A stretch of 64,000 nucleotides of DNA, taken from positions 426,501 through 490,500 of the forward strand of contig JAKOGI010000023.1 of assembly GCA_029747015.1 (NCBI GenBank), read 5' to 3'. Position numbers and translations under genes: made by a program. The notes under the pieces were generated by a model. It was not told the DNA's origin, did not search any database, and worked only from the letters and a program-made list of their open reading frames with translations. The DNA comes from Carnegiea gigantea. Its lineage: Eukaryota > Streptophyta > Magnoliopsida > Caryophyllales > Cactaceae. Positions 46,064 through 57,450 of this stretch are shown one piece after another; positions within the stretch are counted from its first letter, which is position 1; every line of letters starts with the position of its first letter.

Positions 46064-47779
46064 TGTTTGCACTAAAAATACAAAATTTTTACAATAACTT
46101 TTTACCCGATTTATGCACAAAATAATTAGTATTTTATATTTCTATTTGATTTTATTTGATTTTTATAGGTGACAAAAAATCAAAGAAGATGGAAAAAAAT
46201 ATAATGAAGATGCTGAATTAAGAGTTCTGGCTAGGCTTCCAGTTAACTCGACCTACCAGTCGAAGCCCACTCTTTTGAGTGGACCAAATGAAAAGCCAGC
46301 ATGAATATAAGGGAAATAAAAAAATAACAAAACAAAAACCCAACCCTCCACACGTGTGCGACACGTGATCCACCCCCCTTTTTTATTCCTCACTCTTCTT
46401 CTCTCCTTTCGGGCTCACAAACTCAAAAATCTGACACCACCTCCTCCAACTCTCTCAGCTTCCTCATCTCTCGCTTTCTCAAACTAGAAAGGACCATCAC
46501 TAGAACACCCCACGATTATCAATCTCCACTATCTCCCACCATATCAGTGTACCTGACAACACCAAATCCCACACCATAATCACCTAATGCATCATCATGA
46601 GCACCATCCACATCAGATGCAATTGAAGGACCAAGCTTGAAGGGTTTCGAGTATAAATCAAGATTGCAGCGCATGGAGCTAGGTAATTTAGGCCTAGGTT
46701 TAATTTAGGGTTTTCAGTTCTTCATTTTAGCTTTCATTTGAGTTTTAGATAGAGTTAGGTTTTAGTTTTGAATCGAATGTTGCAATTTCAAATTATAGCT
46801 TTTGTGGTATACTGTGTCATTAGTTATGAATCATTTGCTTTTTGGTAAGAATTCATTAGGTTTGTTTTGGTTTTGTAATTTATGCTTAAATTTATGGATG
46901 GAAATTTACCGTTCACATTCTTCTATCTTCCCCAGTTTTGCTTGGAGTTTGAGGCATGTTTATGGTGATTCCGCCCATTTTGTGAGCCTTGGAGCACGGG
47001 AATGGCAAGGATAGACCTTGGTTTTATGTTTGGGTCAATTTAAGCTTTGTTGCTGTTTGTAGACAGCAAAACTCAAGCCACTCTCCCCTCTTTGTCTTCT
47101 CTAAATCTGATAACTTCCATGCCTTCATTGTTATGGGTTGTTGATAGTGTAATTTGCAATGGTTGTTTGAGATTTCAAGAGTCTGGGCTCGATTTTGGGG
47201 GCATTTGATGTCACGATTTCCCCCTTCCCTGTTTGGAGTACATCCTTATTTTTCTACGTATCAATTAGATGCTTTTGCTTGGTTTTGATTTTGGGTTGAG
47301 CTCTTGAAATTCAGCTAATGCCATTACTGGAGGTTTGCATCCCCCTAATTTATTGTCTATTTCCCCTATCTGCTTCTTTATGGTTGATTTCATTTTGCCT
47401 TGTTTATTTCCAATCTTAGTTTAATGGCTATTCAAAGGGTAGTGAGTAGGTTCCCATAAATTCGATGTAGGTTTATGTCTTTAATAGATATAGTTCCTTG
47501 GTTTGTTTAGTTACTGGAGTGACAATACTAATGATATGATTAGGCCATTGTGATCTTATCTTTCTCATTGGGTTATGATGATATAGCTTGTTTCATGACA
47601 ATTTAGAATTAATGATTTTAGTTGTTTATGGTTTTAATTGGTTTAGAGTGATGCTAGATTAGTTGTTTTCATGTTTAGTGACCTTGATCTCATCATCATC
47701 CCTGAGGATACGACCCTCAAGTAATACAATGAAAGTCGTACGCTTGCGGCTTTAAATTTGTACTCAAAATTCACGTACA
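46064..47779 (+). mobile_element. Solo LTR of an Athila/Tat-like relative
   Basis: It is 1716 bp, begins TGTTTGCACTAAAAAT and ends CACGTACA. Its start, overall layout and the block ccctgaggatacgaccctc near the end resemble the LTRs at 2968 and 8293, but the last ~60 bp differ. It splits the MULE transposase, whose frame resumes across it. The flanks ccctc and gccgc match at 3 of 5, consistent with a decayed 5-bp duplication. No primer site or tract is adjacent, so it is a solo LTR. Frames inside (46802-47014) are not genes. Confidence 0.8.
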
Positions 47780-47951
47780 GCCGCAACGAACACATCCATT
47801 TGTTCTAACTCTCCACAGCATTGTTGTTCAACCTACCTCGCCTTTTCTTTGTGAATTTTGACTGTGCCCAACGTTTAGGCTCCTTACACTCGACCCATGA
47901 TGCCAACTCTCTGCTTGTGTTTCATTAACTCCTCTATTGCTACTCTATACT
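47780..47951 (-). pseudogene. MULE transposase, segment upstream of the solo LTR
   Basis: The minus strand encodes LASWVECKEPKRWAQSKF, a basic stretch, then NNNAVES, a TAG, and NKWMCSLR, which leads into the MSTSWLVSG segment across the solo LTR. The motif W..K.PKRWA...F......NN..ES.N.W is typical of MULE transposases just before the C-terminal region. A frame change lies near 47905. The segment is cut on its other side at 47951 by the Tekay element. Confidence 0.8.
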
Positions 47952-50497
47952 TGTAATAGCCCAACCCTAAATCATGTTTATTTATTTAATTACCTCATGT
48001 TAAAGATTTTCTCATATTTATTTATTGCATTTAATCATTTTGGTGGAAAAAAAAATATATACACACACCATTTAGGCCTTTGCTTTGTAATTCAGGCCCT
48101 GGTTATTGTATAATTTCAGGGAAATGGATAGTAGGTCTTGATAATTATAATTTAAGAAATTATTATTATTGTTATCATTATTATTGTTATTGTTATTATT
48201 ATTATTATTTTTATAACCTCGCGAAAATTTAATTTCGAGCTATGAAAATTCAATCGCTTATGATTTACTTCCCTTCCCGGGCCCAAATCTTATAAACCAA
48301 TCATAGCCCAATAAGCTTGTCTTGTTAATCATGATTTAAACTTAACCTTAAACTTAACCATGGTTTACCAAAAGGCTACTTTATGGAAGGTTAAATACTA
48401 GCCAAATGTGTTGATTTATTTTTAACCAAGTAAGACAACACACACATTTCTCTCTCCTTTCTCTCTCCTACCCCATGGCCAACTGCAGCAACCACCTTCC
48501 AACCACCAGTCAGTTACCCTCCGGCCACCAGCGCATCCATCAGCCATCCCCATACCCCCCTCAAGCATCAAACATCACTTTCATCTACTTTTCTTCAAGC
48601 AAATGGAGTTAACCTTAACCATGTTCTTATTGATTCTGCGTGTATCTTGGTTTTGATTCTTGTTCTTGTTGTTTTTGGTGGTTGATCATGTTCTTCCAAT
48701 AGAAATAAGAGTTGCTTTGGATGTTTCAATTGTGGGATAAGTTGGAAAGTAAGTAAACGTTGAAGTTGATCATGTTCATGCAAGCTTAAGTAAAAACCAT
48801 GTTTATGGATTGATTAGTGTTTGATTTGGTGACCTTCAGCATTATTAATGATTATGATGGAGTTGTTGCAGTTTTGGACGGTTTTGGAGGAGTTAAGGGG
48901 GAATCTAAGTTGGCTAAAAGTTAGGGTTTTAATGATTATGCAAGGTTTAGCTTTCCTTTCATAGCAAGCATATTATTTGTGTATATTTAATTGAGAAATG
49001 AATCTTTGATGTGTATGATTATAAAGTAAAATTGAGTATGATGGCTTTGTATGGTGATGAGAAGGACTAAAGCTTTGTTACATGATTTTAAGGGGCGATT
49101 CTAGTTGAGGATTTGTGTGAAAAGAGTGGAGAAAGTAACAGCAGTGGGGGCTGGAAATGACAGAAAATAGGAAAAAATTTGCCAATAAACCGGTAATGAT
49201 TGGCTCAGCCAAAAATTATGATTTTTGAGGGGAAGATAGATCTTTATGTTAGCTTTCAAAGGCCCTTTGAATCGCCTTAATTCGAGGTATGTGAAAAAAG
49301 CTATTGCCATTTTGCTAGAACCGCACAGGTTCAACCAAAACTAGTACAGTTGTGTTCTAACCCCATTTTCGAAACACTAATGTGGGAATCATGTTCTGTG
49401 CTGCAAATAAAAGTTTTTTGGGACTTTGTAAGCTTTCTATATTGGGGAATTAGGTCTCAATCAGAGGTTGGATGACTAAGTTACAAGTCATCCATGGTCG
49501 CCCTTGCTACGCCCTTACTTTTCTTTTACTAAATTATTGACTATGCAAATAAAAATAGTTGCTAACTATGTGTTCCTATAATGATATTTTGAATAGAGTC
49601 GGTGTCTAATCTGTCATTTCCTTCCCTTTTATGCATAATCCCATTTCAGTGAATTTTATTAAAAGTACCATGTACGTTCATTACCTGTGTGTTTAGAAAT
49701 CAGCACGTATTTATCAAAATTATAATATTTTGGTAAGTGCATTAATGAATTAGTTTAATAAGTGATTTGCCATATAATTAGTGACCCTATCAGTTATCAG
49801 TTATAAAGCATTACCCTACAGTTACCCACACGGCTTTAGGTAAGGTCCCCCGATCAACTTAGCAAGTGTACACGTATCCTCAGATCATAATAGTTACCCG
49901 GGTTTCACTATCAGGTAATAATTAACAATGCAGTTTGATATTCATCTCATTCCCTACTTTAAATTACAATAAATTGCAATGCAGGCCTAATCAACTTTTC
50001 AATGAACATTTAACAATACAGGAATACATGTACTGAGCTTCGGCTCACGGTTCAAAATGCTTCATGTTTTGTTTTACGCAAATGCTCAGTGAACCGCCCA
50101 CAGGCTGACAAGTCGACGGGAGGAGATAAGTGAGCGGGAAAGCCAGAAGGGAACAGTGGTGTTTAAGTGCTAAAATGTTTTGAGCACTGTATCATGATAT
50201 ATTTTGACATCCAAACTATATACTTCATGAGAGCTACTATATTTTGGTGTAAACTTTGAGATAGTTGAATGGTTTTGGTGTTAGAACTGTTCATATATGG
50301 TTTTGATGGATTGTGATCATGTGAATGCCTTGTGATGGTAAACATTATTTAGTGTTGTTATATTTATTATTTACAAGCAAAGCCCTATCTTTTTTGGACA
50401 GCAGTAACACCCTGATCATTTGGGATATTAGTTCTATTTGGTGAGTCTAATGAAGAGAATGCAAATAGTGAAACATGTTTAATTTGGGGGTGATACA
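47952..50497 (+). repeat. 5' LTR of the Tekay-like element
   Basis: It is 2546 bp, begins TGTAATAGCCCAACC and ends GATACA. Its first ~700 bp match 63287-64000. It contains an (ATT)n microsatellite at about 48161-48212. Frames such as 48595-48783 and 49101-49334 are LTR shadows. Confidence 0.88.
48161..48212. repeat. ATT/GTT microsatellite in the LTR
   Basis: This is an imperfect (ATT)n tract with GTT variants. The 3' LTR has a related tract at about 63500-63560, and the two have different lengths and interruptions. Confidence 0.9.
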
Positions 50498-50501
50498 GTT
50501 T

Positions 50502-50513
50502 TGGTATCAGAGC
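50502..50513 (+). other. Primer-binding site, initiator tRNA-Met (Tekay-like element)
   Basis: TGGTATCAGAGC is a perfect complement of the initiator tRNA-Met 3' end, four bases after the LTR. Confidence 0.92.
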
Positions 50514-51375
50514 TAAATTTGATCTTCCTTGATGGAATATAAAGTATGGAGAGTGGCGTTAGGAGAGTGAGAAAGTTGGTTAGTGAGGGTTATTGTGATA
50601 TCGTTGGAGATTTATGACATTATAGACTTATGATAATAGAAATACCTGTTCATCTCTCCCATGTTCTTTACTGGTGTTCCTCCTCGTTAAAAAGATCCAT
50701 ATGCAGTGAATATGATATCAAGTAGTTCTATGGCCATTTACATCTCTTTACTATACGTTAGTGTGGTGGCCCATAAGGAGACCCTATTTATGAGTTTCAT
50801 AGTGTTATGGTCCATACCTGTATGCTATTGTGGACCTTATTTACAGTTAGCCCTTGGGTCGAGTTTGGGACCCGATATCATGATTTTATGAGAACTCGAG
50901 CCTTGGGATAGGATGAACCTAGAGTTCAGTTTTATGAAGCTTGGACTAACATTATCACTGAGCTGTTATTAAGGGAGGAGTTTGAGCTGAATAGGGAATA
51001 ACATGGACATTCTGCAGTATATATTTTTATTTTACTTTATATCTTCTCTACTATCACCACCTGGACCGAGCACTCCTCAGCTGGTTGACAACCCAAAGCC
51101 ATCTGGTCCTAGAGAGGGGATCCCTGTGTCTGATGGATGAAATGAGGTCCACATTGTTATGGATCTCCATGATACACCATAATTTAGCTCTAATGACCTC
51201 GTGGAAGACTCAGAGAAGGACCCTGAATTAAAAGAGCATTAGCTTAATTATAATGATGAGAATACAGAGATTGCTGTTTTAAACAACAGCTTTGACTCAG
51301 GCAAGAAGCCTGATGGGGACATTGAACCTCCTAACCTCTCTTCCTCAATCCCACAAGAGTCCAGCAACACCAAGG
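50514..51375 (+). other. Interior of the outer element upstream of the inner insertion; decayed coding stretch
   Basis: The first 500 bp look untranslated. From about 51050 to 51420 one plus frame is only lightly interrupted and encodes an acidic, Pro/Ser-rich stretch (with DLVEDSEKDPELKEH and GKKPDGDIEPPN). It could be the N-terminal part of the outer Gag, or a truncated relative of the inner element, whose LTR sequence starts within it. I cannot decide between these. Confidence 0.4.
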
Positions 51376-52405
51376 AAGTCAAGGAAGTGCATACTTTGGT
51401 CAGAAACATTATAAACCAACCCAACAGCCTGCTACCCAGTTCAACTAGAAATTAGCCTAGTTTTGTCCATCTTTTAGGACCAGTTACTAAGGGGATGATT
51501 AACTACATTGACCACCCTCTTAAAGTGTAAGATTCTAACTTTCCAATAAGCTAAGTTGCAATTCATTTGGAGGTCATTTGCTAGGTCAAAAGTCTTTCAG
51601 ACTGTGCAATGTAGACCTGAATCCACCGCAGGGTAGAATCAAGGGGCATTTGGTTGACCTATTGAAGTCCAACGTTTTTGAAACTTTAAGGCATGAAAGA
51701 TAAGATAAATATTTATCAAATCATTAGCCTTGAAGGACCGGAAAGCACCCCCTTGTGCTGCTGTTATCTAGCTAAAAGGACAACAAAAATCCCCCTTTAA
51801 TCGGTTAATAGCACCAGTACATGGTCATGTTGCTCTTGGTTTTCTCTTATACTTATAAATTGACTTGTACTTGTGTAAGTTAGCAGCCTAGAAAACTTAA
51901 CGCCTCATTTGGGAGCATCATTAGTCCTAATGAGGTGGGCTAAGTAGGATTAGACTTGCTTGTACTAAAGGGGTGGGCTGAATTGATGTTCTAGTGTGCT
52001 ATTCGTCTCTTGGCTGCATTTTGGGGCCTAGGACAGCTGTGTGAAGGCCTTTAAAACCCAGCCAAAGAGTCTTTCGTAAACACACTTGAATGAATGTAAA
52101 GCTTGAGTTGTGAAAAATCTCGCTATTCTCTCTCAAAAATCCTAGTGTTGTATCTTAAGTGTGGCAATCTCAAGTGGGTCTCTAGGTCTTCTTTATTCAA
52201 CTAAGAAGGTGATTAAGTTCTGTAACTTAATTGAAGAAAGAAGATTGCCCAAGTGTGCAAACTAAGGTGGGTCTTCAATTCACCCTTGCTGGTCCACTTG
52301 CATTCTGTCCTTGTTCTTGTTCTTGCTTTGTTCTAATTTCTCCCATAGCCATTTGCATTCTTGCATCCCTTTTGCAATCTCTTACATTAGTGAGGCTAGA
52401 ATACA
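51376..52405 (+). repeat. 5' LTR of the inner Gypsy element
   Basis: Sequence shared with 57277-58312, about 1.03 kb, ending gaggctagaataca. A TG start at 51388 (tgcatacttt) is possible. The upstream limit is given as the start of shared sequence and not as a proven LTR start. Confidence 0.75.
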
Positions 52406-52410
52406 TCAAA

Positions 52411-52422
52411 TGGCATCAGAGC
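52411..52422 (+). other. Primer-binding site, initiator tRNA-Met (inner element)
   Basis: TGGCATCAGAGC differs at one base from the canonical site. It lies five bases after the 5' LTR end at 52405. Confidence 0.85.
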
Positions 52423-52750
52423 TTAGGCTACTCTCTTGGCCAAGCTTCCATTCCCAAACACATCCCGAACACATTCCAAACACAAAAACCACAAAACAGT
52501 CGTAAACCCGCTTCTTTGCAAATTCCAGCCGCGTCTAACCAGAGAGTCAGCACGGTCACCTAGTGCCATAGTGGCATGATCGTGCCACCTCCCAGCATGC
52601 CTCTTCCCATTGCAGTAGCTGAGCATGGCCAGCACGTGCCCATAAGCACGATCGCGCCTCATTCCAGTACACACATTTCACCTTCAGTAGCTGACACACC
52701 CTCACCGTGCCCCCCCCCACACGATCGTGCCACTCCCTTCCCATCCTAAA
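52423..52750. other. Leader of the inner element, no gene seen
   Basis: C-rich leader between the primer site and gag. It holds several gatcgtgcca/cgatcg(c/t)gcc-like repeats. Minus-strand frames here (52423-52674, 52556-52765) are shadows. Confidence 0.55.
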
Positions 52751-52832
52751 GCAGTCACTCTTCACTCACAAGCCACCATGTCTTCAAGCCTGCAGTCACT
52801 CTTCACTCACAAGCCACCATGTCTTCAAGCCT
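52751..52832 (+). repeat. 41-bp tandem duplication spanning the gag start codon
   Basis: Unit 1 (52751-52791) and unit 2 (52792-52832) are identical. Each holds gccaccATGtcttcaagcct, so there are two ATGs in equal context (52778 and 52819). The 41-bp offset puts the first out of frame with gag. Confidence 0.95.
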
Positions 52833-54600
52833 TACTCCCAATCAAGTGGCTGAGCAAGCTTTGAAAGAGAAAGCTGATTTAAAAGCCCAAGTCAAGTACC
52901 TTCGATCACAACTTGGTCAATTGTCACAAGAAAAGAGAAGGAACTTAAGAGGCTCTAGAAGTGCAAGTAAGCAAGACTCGAATGACTCCAAAGAAGAAGA
53001 AGAAAGCAACTCACTTGGAGACTCCAAGGAGGATGTGTATACATGAAGATCAAGGAGGCATCATAGGCCTCATGACCGAAGCTACAATGATTTCAAGGTG
53101 GACATTCCAGAGTTTGAAGGTCAACTTGATCCGGACTTGTTCTTGGATTAGCTACAAATGGTTGAAAGGGTCTTTGAGTTCAAGGACATCCCTGATGAAC
53201 GAAAGATAAAGCTTGTTTCTTTAAAGCTTAGAAAGTATGCTTCTATTTGGTGGTCAAATGTTGTGACTAAGAGAGTTAACAAGGGAAAAGGGAAGATAAG
53301 AAGTTGGGAGAAAATGAAGTCCAAACTTAAGTCCAAGTTTTTACCACCCCATTACTTACAAGATAACTTCCTTAAACTCCACCACCTCAAACAAGGGTCT
53401 AAGAGTGCAGAAAAATGCACTAGAGAGTTTGAGCAATTACTTTTAAAATGTGATTTGAAGGAGGATGAGTCTCAAACCTTGATTAGATATTTGAGTGGCT
53501 TGAATGAAGAGATTACACATGTGGTTGAAATCCACCCTTACACCTCGTTGGATGAGGTTAGTGTCCTAGCTCACAAAGTGGAGTTATAAAAGAGAGTCAA
53601 GGGCAAGGGCATGGCTTCCAAGCCTAACCCCCAACCTTACGCATTCCAAAAACCCTCCTATAACCCTCCCAAATCTACTTCAAACACAAACCTGAGACCT
53701 TCTCCACCCAATCCCCCACAAACACCCTTAAAACAACCTCTAAAACCTGGTGATAAGAAGAGGTGTTTTCATTACCAAGGTCTTGGTCACTTTGCCTTCG
53801 AGTGTCCTAACAAAAGAGTGGTCACTTTGGCCGAATATCAAGCTTGTCATGAAGAGCTAGAGGAGGAAAATAACGAACGAGAAAAGGAGCTTCTCATGAC
53901 CAAAGCCCTTGAGGAAGTTGAAGAAGGACCCAATGAAGGAGAAATGCTTATGATTGGAAGAACATTAAGTGTCCTTGCTTCCCAAGATGACATGGAGCAA
54001 AGGGAGAACATCTTCCACACCCGGTGTACTGTGAAGGGGAAGGTTTACTCTTTCATAATTGGTGGAGGAAGTTATGCCAATGTTGCTTCCAAGACTCTTC
54101 TGGAGAAGCTAAAACTTCCGGTTTCACCATATCCAAGCCCTTACACGATCCAATGGCTCAATCAAGGTAAAGGCTTACAAGTCTCTTCTCGGTGTTTGCT
54201 TAGCTTTTCTATTGGCAAGAGTTATAAAGATGAGATTTGATGTGATATTGTGCCCATGGATGCTTGTCACGTCCTCTTAGGACGTCCATGGTTATTTGAT
54301 AGAAGTGTGATGCATGATGGTCATTTGAACACTTACACCTTCACCAAAGGCCACAAGAAAATCAACCTCACCCCCCTCAAACCTACCTCTCAAAGAAAGC
54401 CCTAAGACACTCCTAGCATGAATGTCTTTCTCACCACCCTTCTCCATTTCCAACTCTATGAGTATGATGACTACAAAGAATAGATTCTACTTGGCCATGA
54501 ACCGGTCAAAGCTAAGGATTCTTCCCATCCTTTGCTTACCCCTCTCCTAAAATCCTTTGAGCATGTCTTCCCAAGTGAGGTTCCTTATGGCCTCCCCCCT
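52819..54600 (+). pseudogene. Gag-protease of the inner Gypsy element
   Basis: One frame can be read from ATG 52819 to about 54600, broken only by in-frame stops (53044 TGA, 53149 TAG, 53587 TAA, 54238 TGA, 54403 TAA). In order it has an N-terminal coiled-coil-like KEKADLKAQVKYLRSQLGQL and the Gag core (VDIPEFEGQLDPDLFLD, KLVSLKLRKYASIWW). After a Pro-rich linker comes a CCHC-like knuckle CFHYQGLGHFAFECP, in which the second Cys is Tyr. Then comes the protease: the active-site strand reads IIGGGSYANVAS, with Gly where the catalytic Asp is expected, followed by LLGRPWLFDR. Start choice: ATG 52819 is the one in frame. Gag would package RNA and the protease would cut the polyprotein. Both are inactive as read. 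Confidence 0.88.
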
Positions 54601-54639
54601 CCCTAAAAGATCCATATAATATAAAATTGACCTCATTCC

Positions 54640-56070
54640 CGGTGCCACCCTTCCAAACAAGCCGGCCTACCGCATGAACCCTTAAGAAACACAAGAGGTA
54701 CAAAGGCAAGTAGATGAGCAACTAGCCAAGGGCTTGATCGATGAAAGCATAAGTCTATGTGCCGTGCTGGCATTGCTTGTTCCTAAGAAGGATGGTAGCA
54801 TTAGGATGTGTGTGGATAGTAGAGCGATCAACAAAATCACCATCAAATATTGCTTTCCTATTCCCCGGTTGAGGATCTCCTAGATGAGCTTTATGGAGCC
54901 ACTATCTTTTCTAAGACTGATCTTAGAAGTGGCTATTATCAAATCCGGATTTTTGAAGGAGATGAGTGGAAGATGACTTTCAAGACCAAGGAGGCCTCTA
55001 TGAGTGGAATGTGATGCCATTCGGGTTGATAAATGCACCAAGTACCTTTATGACGCTTATGAGCCAAGTTCTAAAGCCCCTTCTTGGCAAGTTTGTTATT
55101 GTCTACTTCGACGACATCTTGGTGTATAACAAGAGTGAACAAAAGCATGCTAATCATCTCCACCAAGCCTTGAGTATTCTATCTCAAGAAAAGCTCTATG
55201 GGAACCTAGAGAAGTGCCACTCCTTCACCGCACAAGTCATATTCTTGGGTTATGTGGTTTCGGCCCAAGGAATTCATGAGGATGAAAGAAAAGTCAAGGC
55301 CATCCGTGAGTAGCCCGTTCCCACCTCCATCCAATAAATTCGAAGTTTGCATAGCTTAGCCTCTTTCTATAGGAGGTTTGTGAGAGATTTTAGTACAATT
55401 GTTGCCCCCATGACCGAGGTACTCAAGGTCGCACGGTTTGAATGGATCGAATAGGCTTAAAAGGCCTTTGAGGAAATCAAGCTCAAGCTCACTAGTGCAC
55501 CCGTTCTTGCCCTTCCAAGCTTCTCCAAAGTGTTTGAAGTGGAGTGTTATGCTTCCGGTGTGGGGAATAGGGGCTGTACTCTCTCAAGAGAAAAGGCTCG
55601 TAGCTTTCTTTATTGAAAAGCTCAATGATGCCAAAAGGAAGTATTATACATATGACAAAGAGTTTTATACCATTGTGAGAGCTTTGGAGCATTAGCGACA
55701 CTACTTGGTGGGAGGAGAGTTCATTCTCCATTCGGATCCTGAAGCCCTCAAGTTCATACAAGGGCGACACAAGCTCAACCCAAGGCATGCCAAGTGGGTA
55801 GAGTACTTACAAGCCTTTCATTTTGTGATCCACCATAAGTCGGGCCAACTCAACAAGGGTGCGGATGCTTTATCAAGAACGTACCTGTTACTCTCTACCT
55901 TGGAATCCAAAGTCCTTACTTTTGAGATTATTAAGGGGTTGTATGGCCAAGATGAAGATCTCAAGAAAAGTGCACCACTTATGCTCACGACTTGTTTCAC
56001 TTGGATAATGGGTTTCTTTTTAAAGGAACTCAATTGTGCATACCCAAGTGTGGATTTAGAGAATTTTTGA
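54640..56070 (+). pseudogene. Reverse transcriptase and RNase H of the inner Gypsy element
   Basis: RT begins with a PNKPAYRMNP segment near 54650 and continues with [20 protein letters not shown]. One-base losses shift the frame near 54870 and near 54991-54995. The palm follows: [27 protein letters not shown] and [11 protein letters not shown] (catalytic pair at 55110-55115). RNase H starts near 55536. Its first catalytic Asp position (55548-55550) is Tyr, and a one-base gain near 55562 shifts the frame again. GADALSR near 55858-55878 marks its end. Stops lie at 55311, 55452, 55458 and 55693. The YxDD motif survives but the gene is not translatable. Confidence 0.88.
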
Positions 56071-56074
56071 TACA

Positions 56075-57115
56075 AGAGCTCCATGGAGGAGCACTACCCT
56101 GACACTTTGGTATTAAGAAGACTTGCTCTATGCTCAAGATCGCTACTATTGGCCAAAGATGTCCAAAGATGTAGAGCACTTTGTCAAGAGGTACTTAACT
56201 TGCCAACATGCCAAGAGTCACTCCCGGCCCCAAGGCCTTTATTCTCCACTTCCCATCCCTCAAGGACCTTGGGAGGATGTAAGCCTAGACTTCATCACGG
56301 GTTTGCCAAGAACCCAAGGACACAAAGATTCAATCATGATGGTGGTGGGCCGATTCTCAAAAATGGCACACTTTATAGCATGCGATACCACCAATTATGC
56401 TTCCTTCATCGCCAACCTCTACTTCAACGAGATCGTTCGTCTCCATGGAATTCCAAGAAGCATGGTGTCGGATAGGGACACCAAGTTCCTAAGTCACTGT
56501 TGCCTTACTTTGTGGAGGAAGTTTGGTACTTACCTCAACTTTAGTACAACTTACCACCCCCAAACCAATGGCCAAACTGTGATAACTAATAGAACTTTTG
56601 GCACTTTGCATAGAGTTCTAGTCAAGAAGAGCATCAAGGGGTGGGATGAGTTACTTCCTCATGCAGAGTTTGCCGTCAACCGAGCTCCAAGCAAAGGAAC
56701 CAACCTTTCCCCCTTCCAAGTGGTGTATGGATACAACCCTTGGACTCCATTGTACCTTGTTCCAATCCCCAATTCCACCAGATTTAGTTGGGAGGTTGGG
56801 AAGAGAGCAAAAGAGGTCCAAGAGCTACACACCAAAGTTAGGGAAATAATTGAGAGGTCTGATGAGCAAGCCAAGCAACAAGCCAATAAGCATAGGAAAG
56901 ATGCTTAATTTTAATCGGGGGACTTAGTATGGGTTCACTTGAGAAAGGAGAGGTTCCTTAGCAAACGTAAGTCCAAACTCATGCTAAGGTCGGATGGTCC
57001 TTTTAAGCTTATTGAGAAGGTTGGCCCTAATGCATACAAAATCGACCTTCCTGGTGAGTATGAAGTCTTAGCCACCTTTAATGTGGCTAATCTCAACCCA
57101 TACTATGATGATGAT
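56075..57115 (+). pseudogene. Integrase of the inner Gypsy element
   Basis: The zinc-binding region is in shifting frames before 56150, and its CxxC half is reduced to LTCQ. The catalytic core frame 56123-56908 (261 codons) has SLDFITGLP (Asp 56) and SDRDTKF (Asp 117). Then comes QTNGQTVITNRT, where residue 153, exactly D-x35, is Val instead of the catalytic Glu. After TAA stops at 56906 and 56912 the C-terminal frame (56939-57214) has SDGPFKLIEKVGPNAYKI, the GPY/F module, and ATFNVANLNPY. No chromodomain is visible. The frame then runs into repeated LTR-like sequence. Integrase would insert the DNA copy; this one lacks the active site. Confidence 0.88.
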
Positions 57116-57139
57116 GAAGTGTTTTCAAGTTTTAGGTCC

Positions 57140-57450
57140 AACTCCAAACAACCCACTGCCCAGTTCAACTGGAAATTAGCTCAGTTTTGTCCATCTGTTG
57201 GGACCAGCTGCTGAGGGGATGATTGACTGCCTTGACCACCTTCTTTAAGCTTAAGATGTTATCTTTCCAATAAGCCAAGTCAAGGAAGTGCATACTTTGG
57301 TCAAAAACATTATAAACCAACCCAACAGCCTGCTACCCAGTTCAACCAAAAATTAGCCCGACTTTGTCCATCTTTTGGGACCTGCTACTAAGAGGATGAT
57401 TGACTGGCTTAACCACCCTCTTTAAGTTTAAGATGTTACCTTTCCAATAA
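57140..57450 (+). repeat. Imperfect 177-bp tandem duplication at the 3' LTR start
   Basis: The segment beginning cagttcaactggaaattagc at 57161 recurs as cagttcaaccaaaaattagc at 57338 and continues alike for over 100 bp. The 5' LTR has only one copy (near 51440). The extra copy sits just outside the shared LTR start. Confidence 0.8.

Noticed and set aside
52423..52765. Minus-strand frames of 69-83 codons
   Set aside because: They are shadows of the C-rich leader of the inner element; antisense to the element with no domain.
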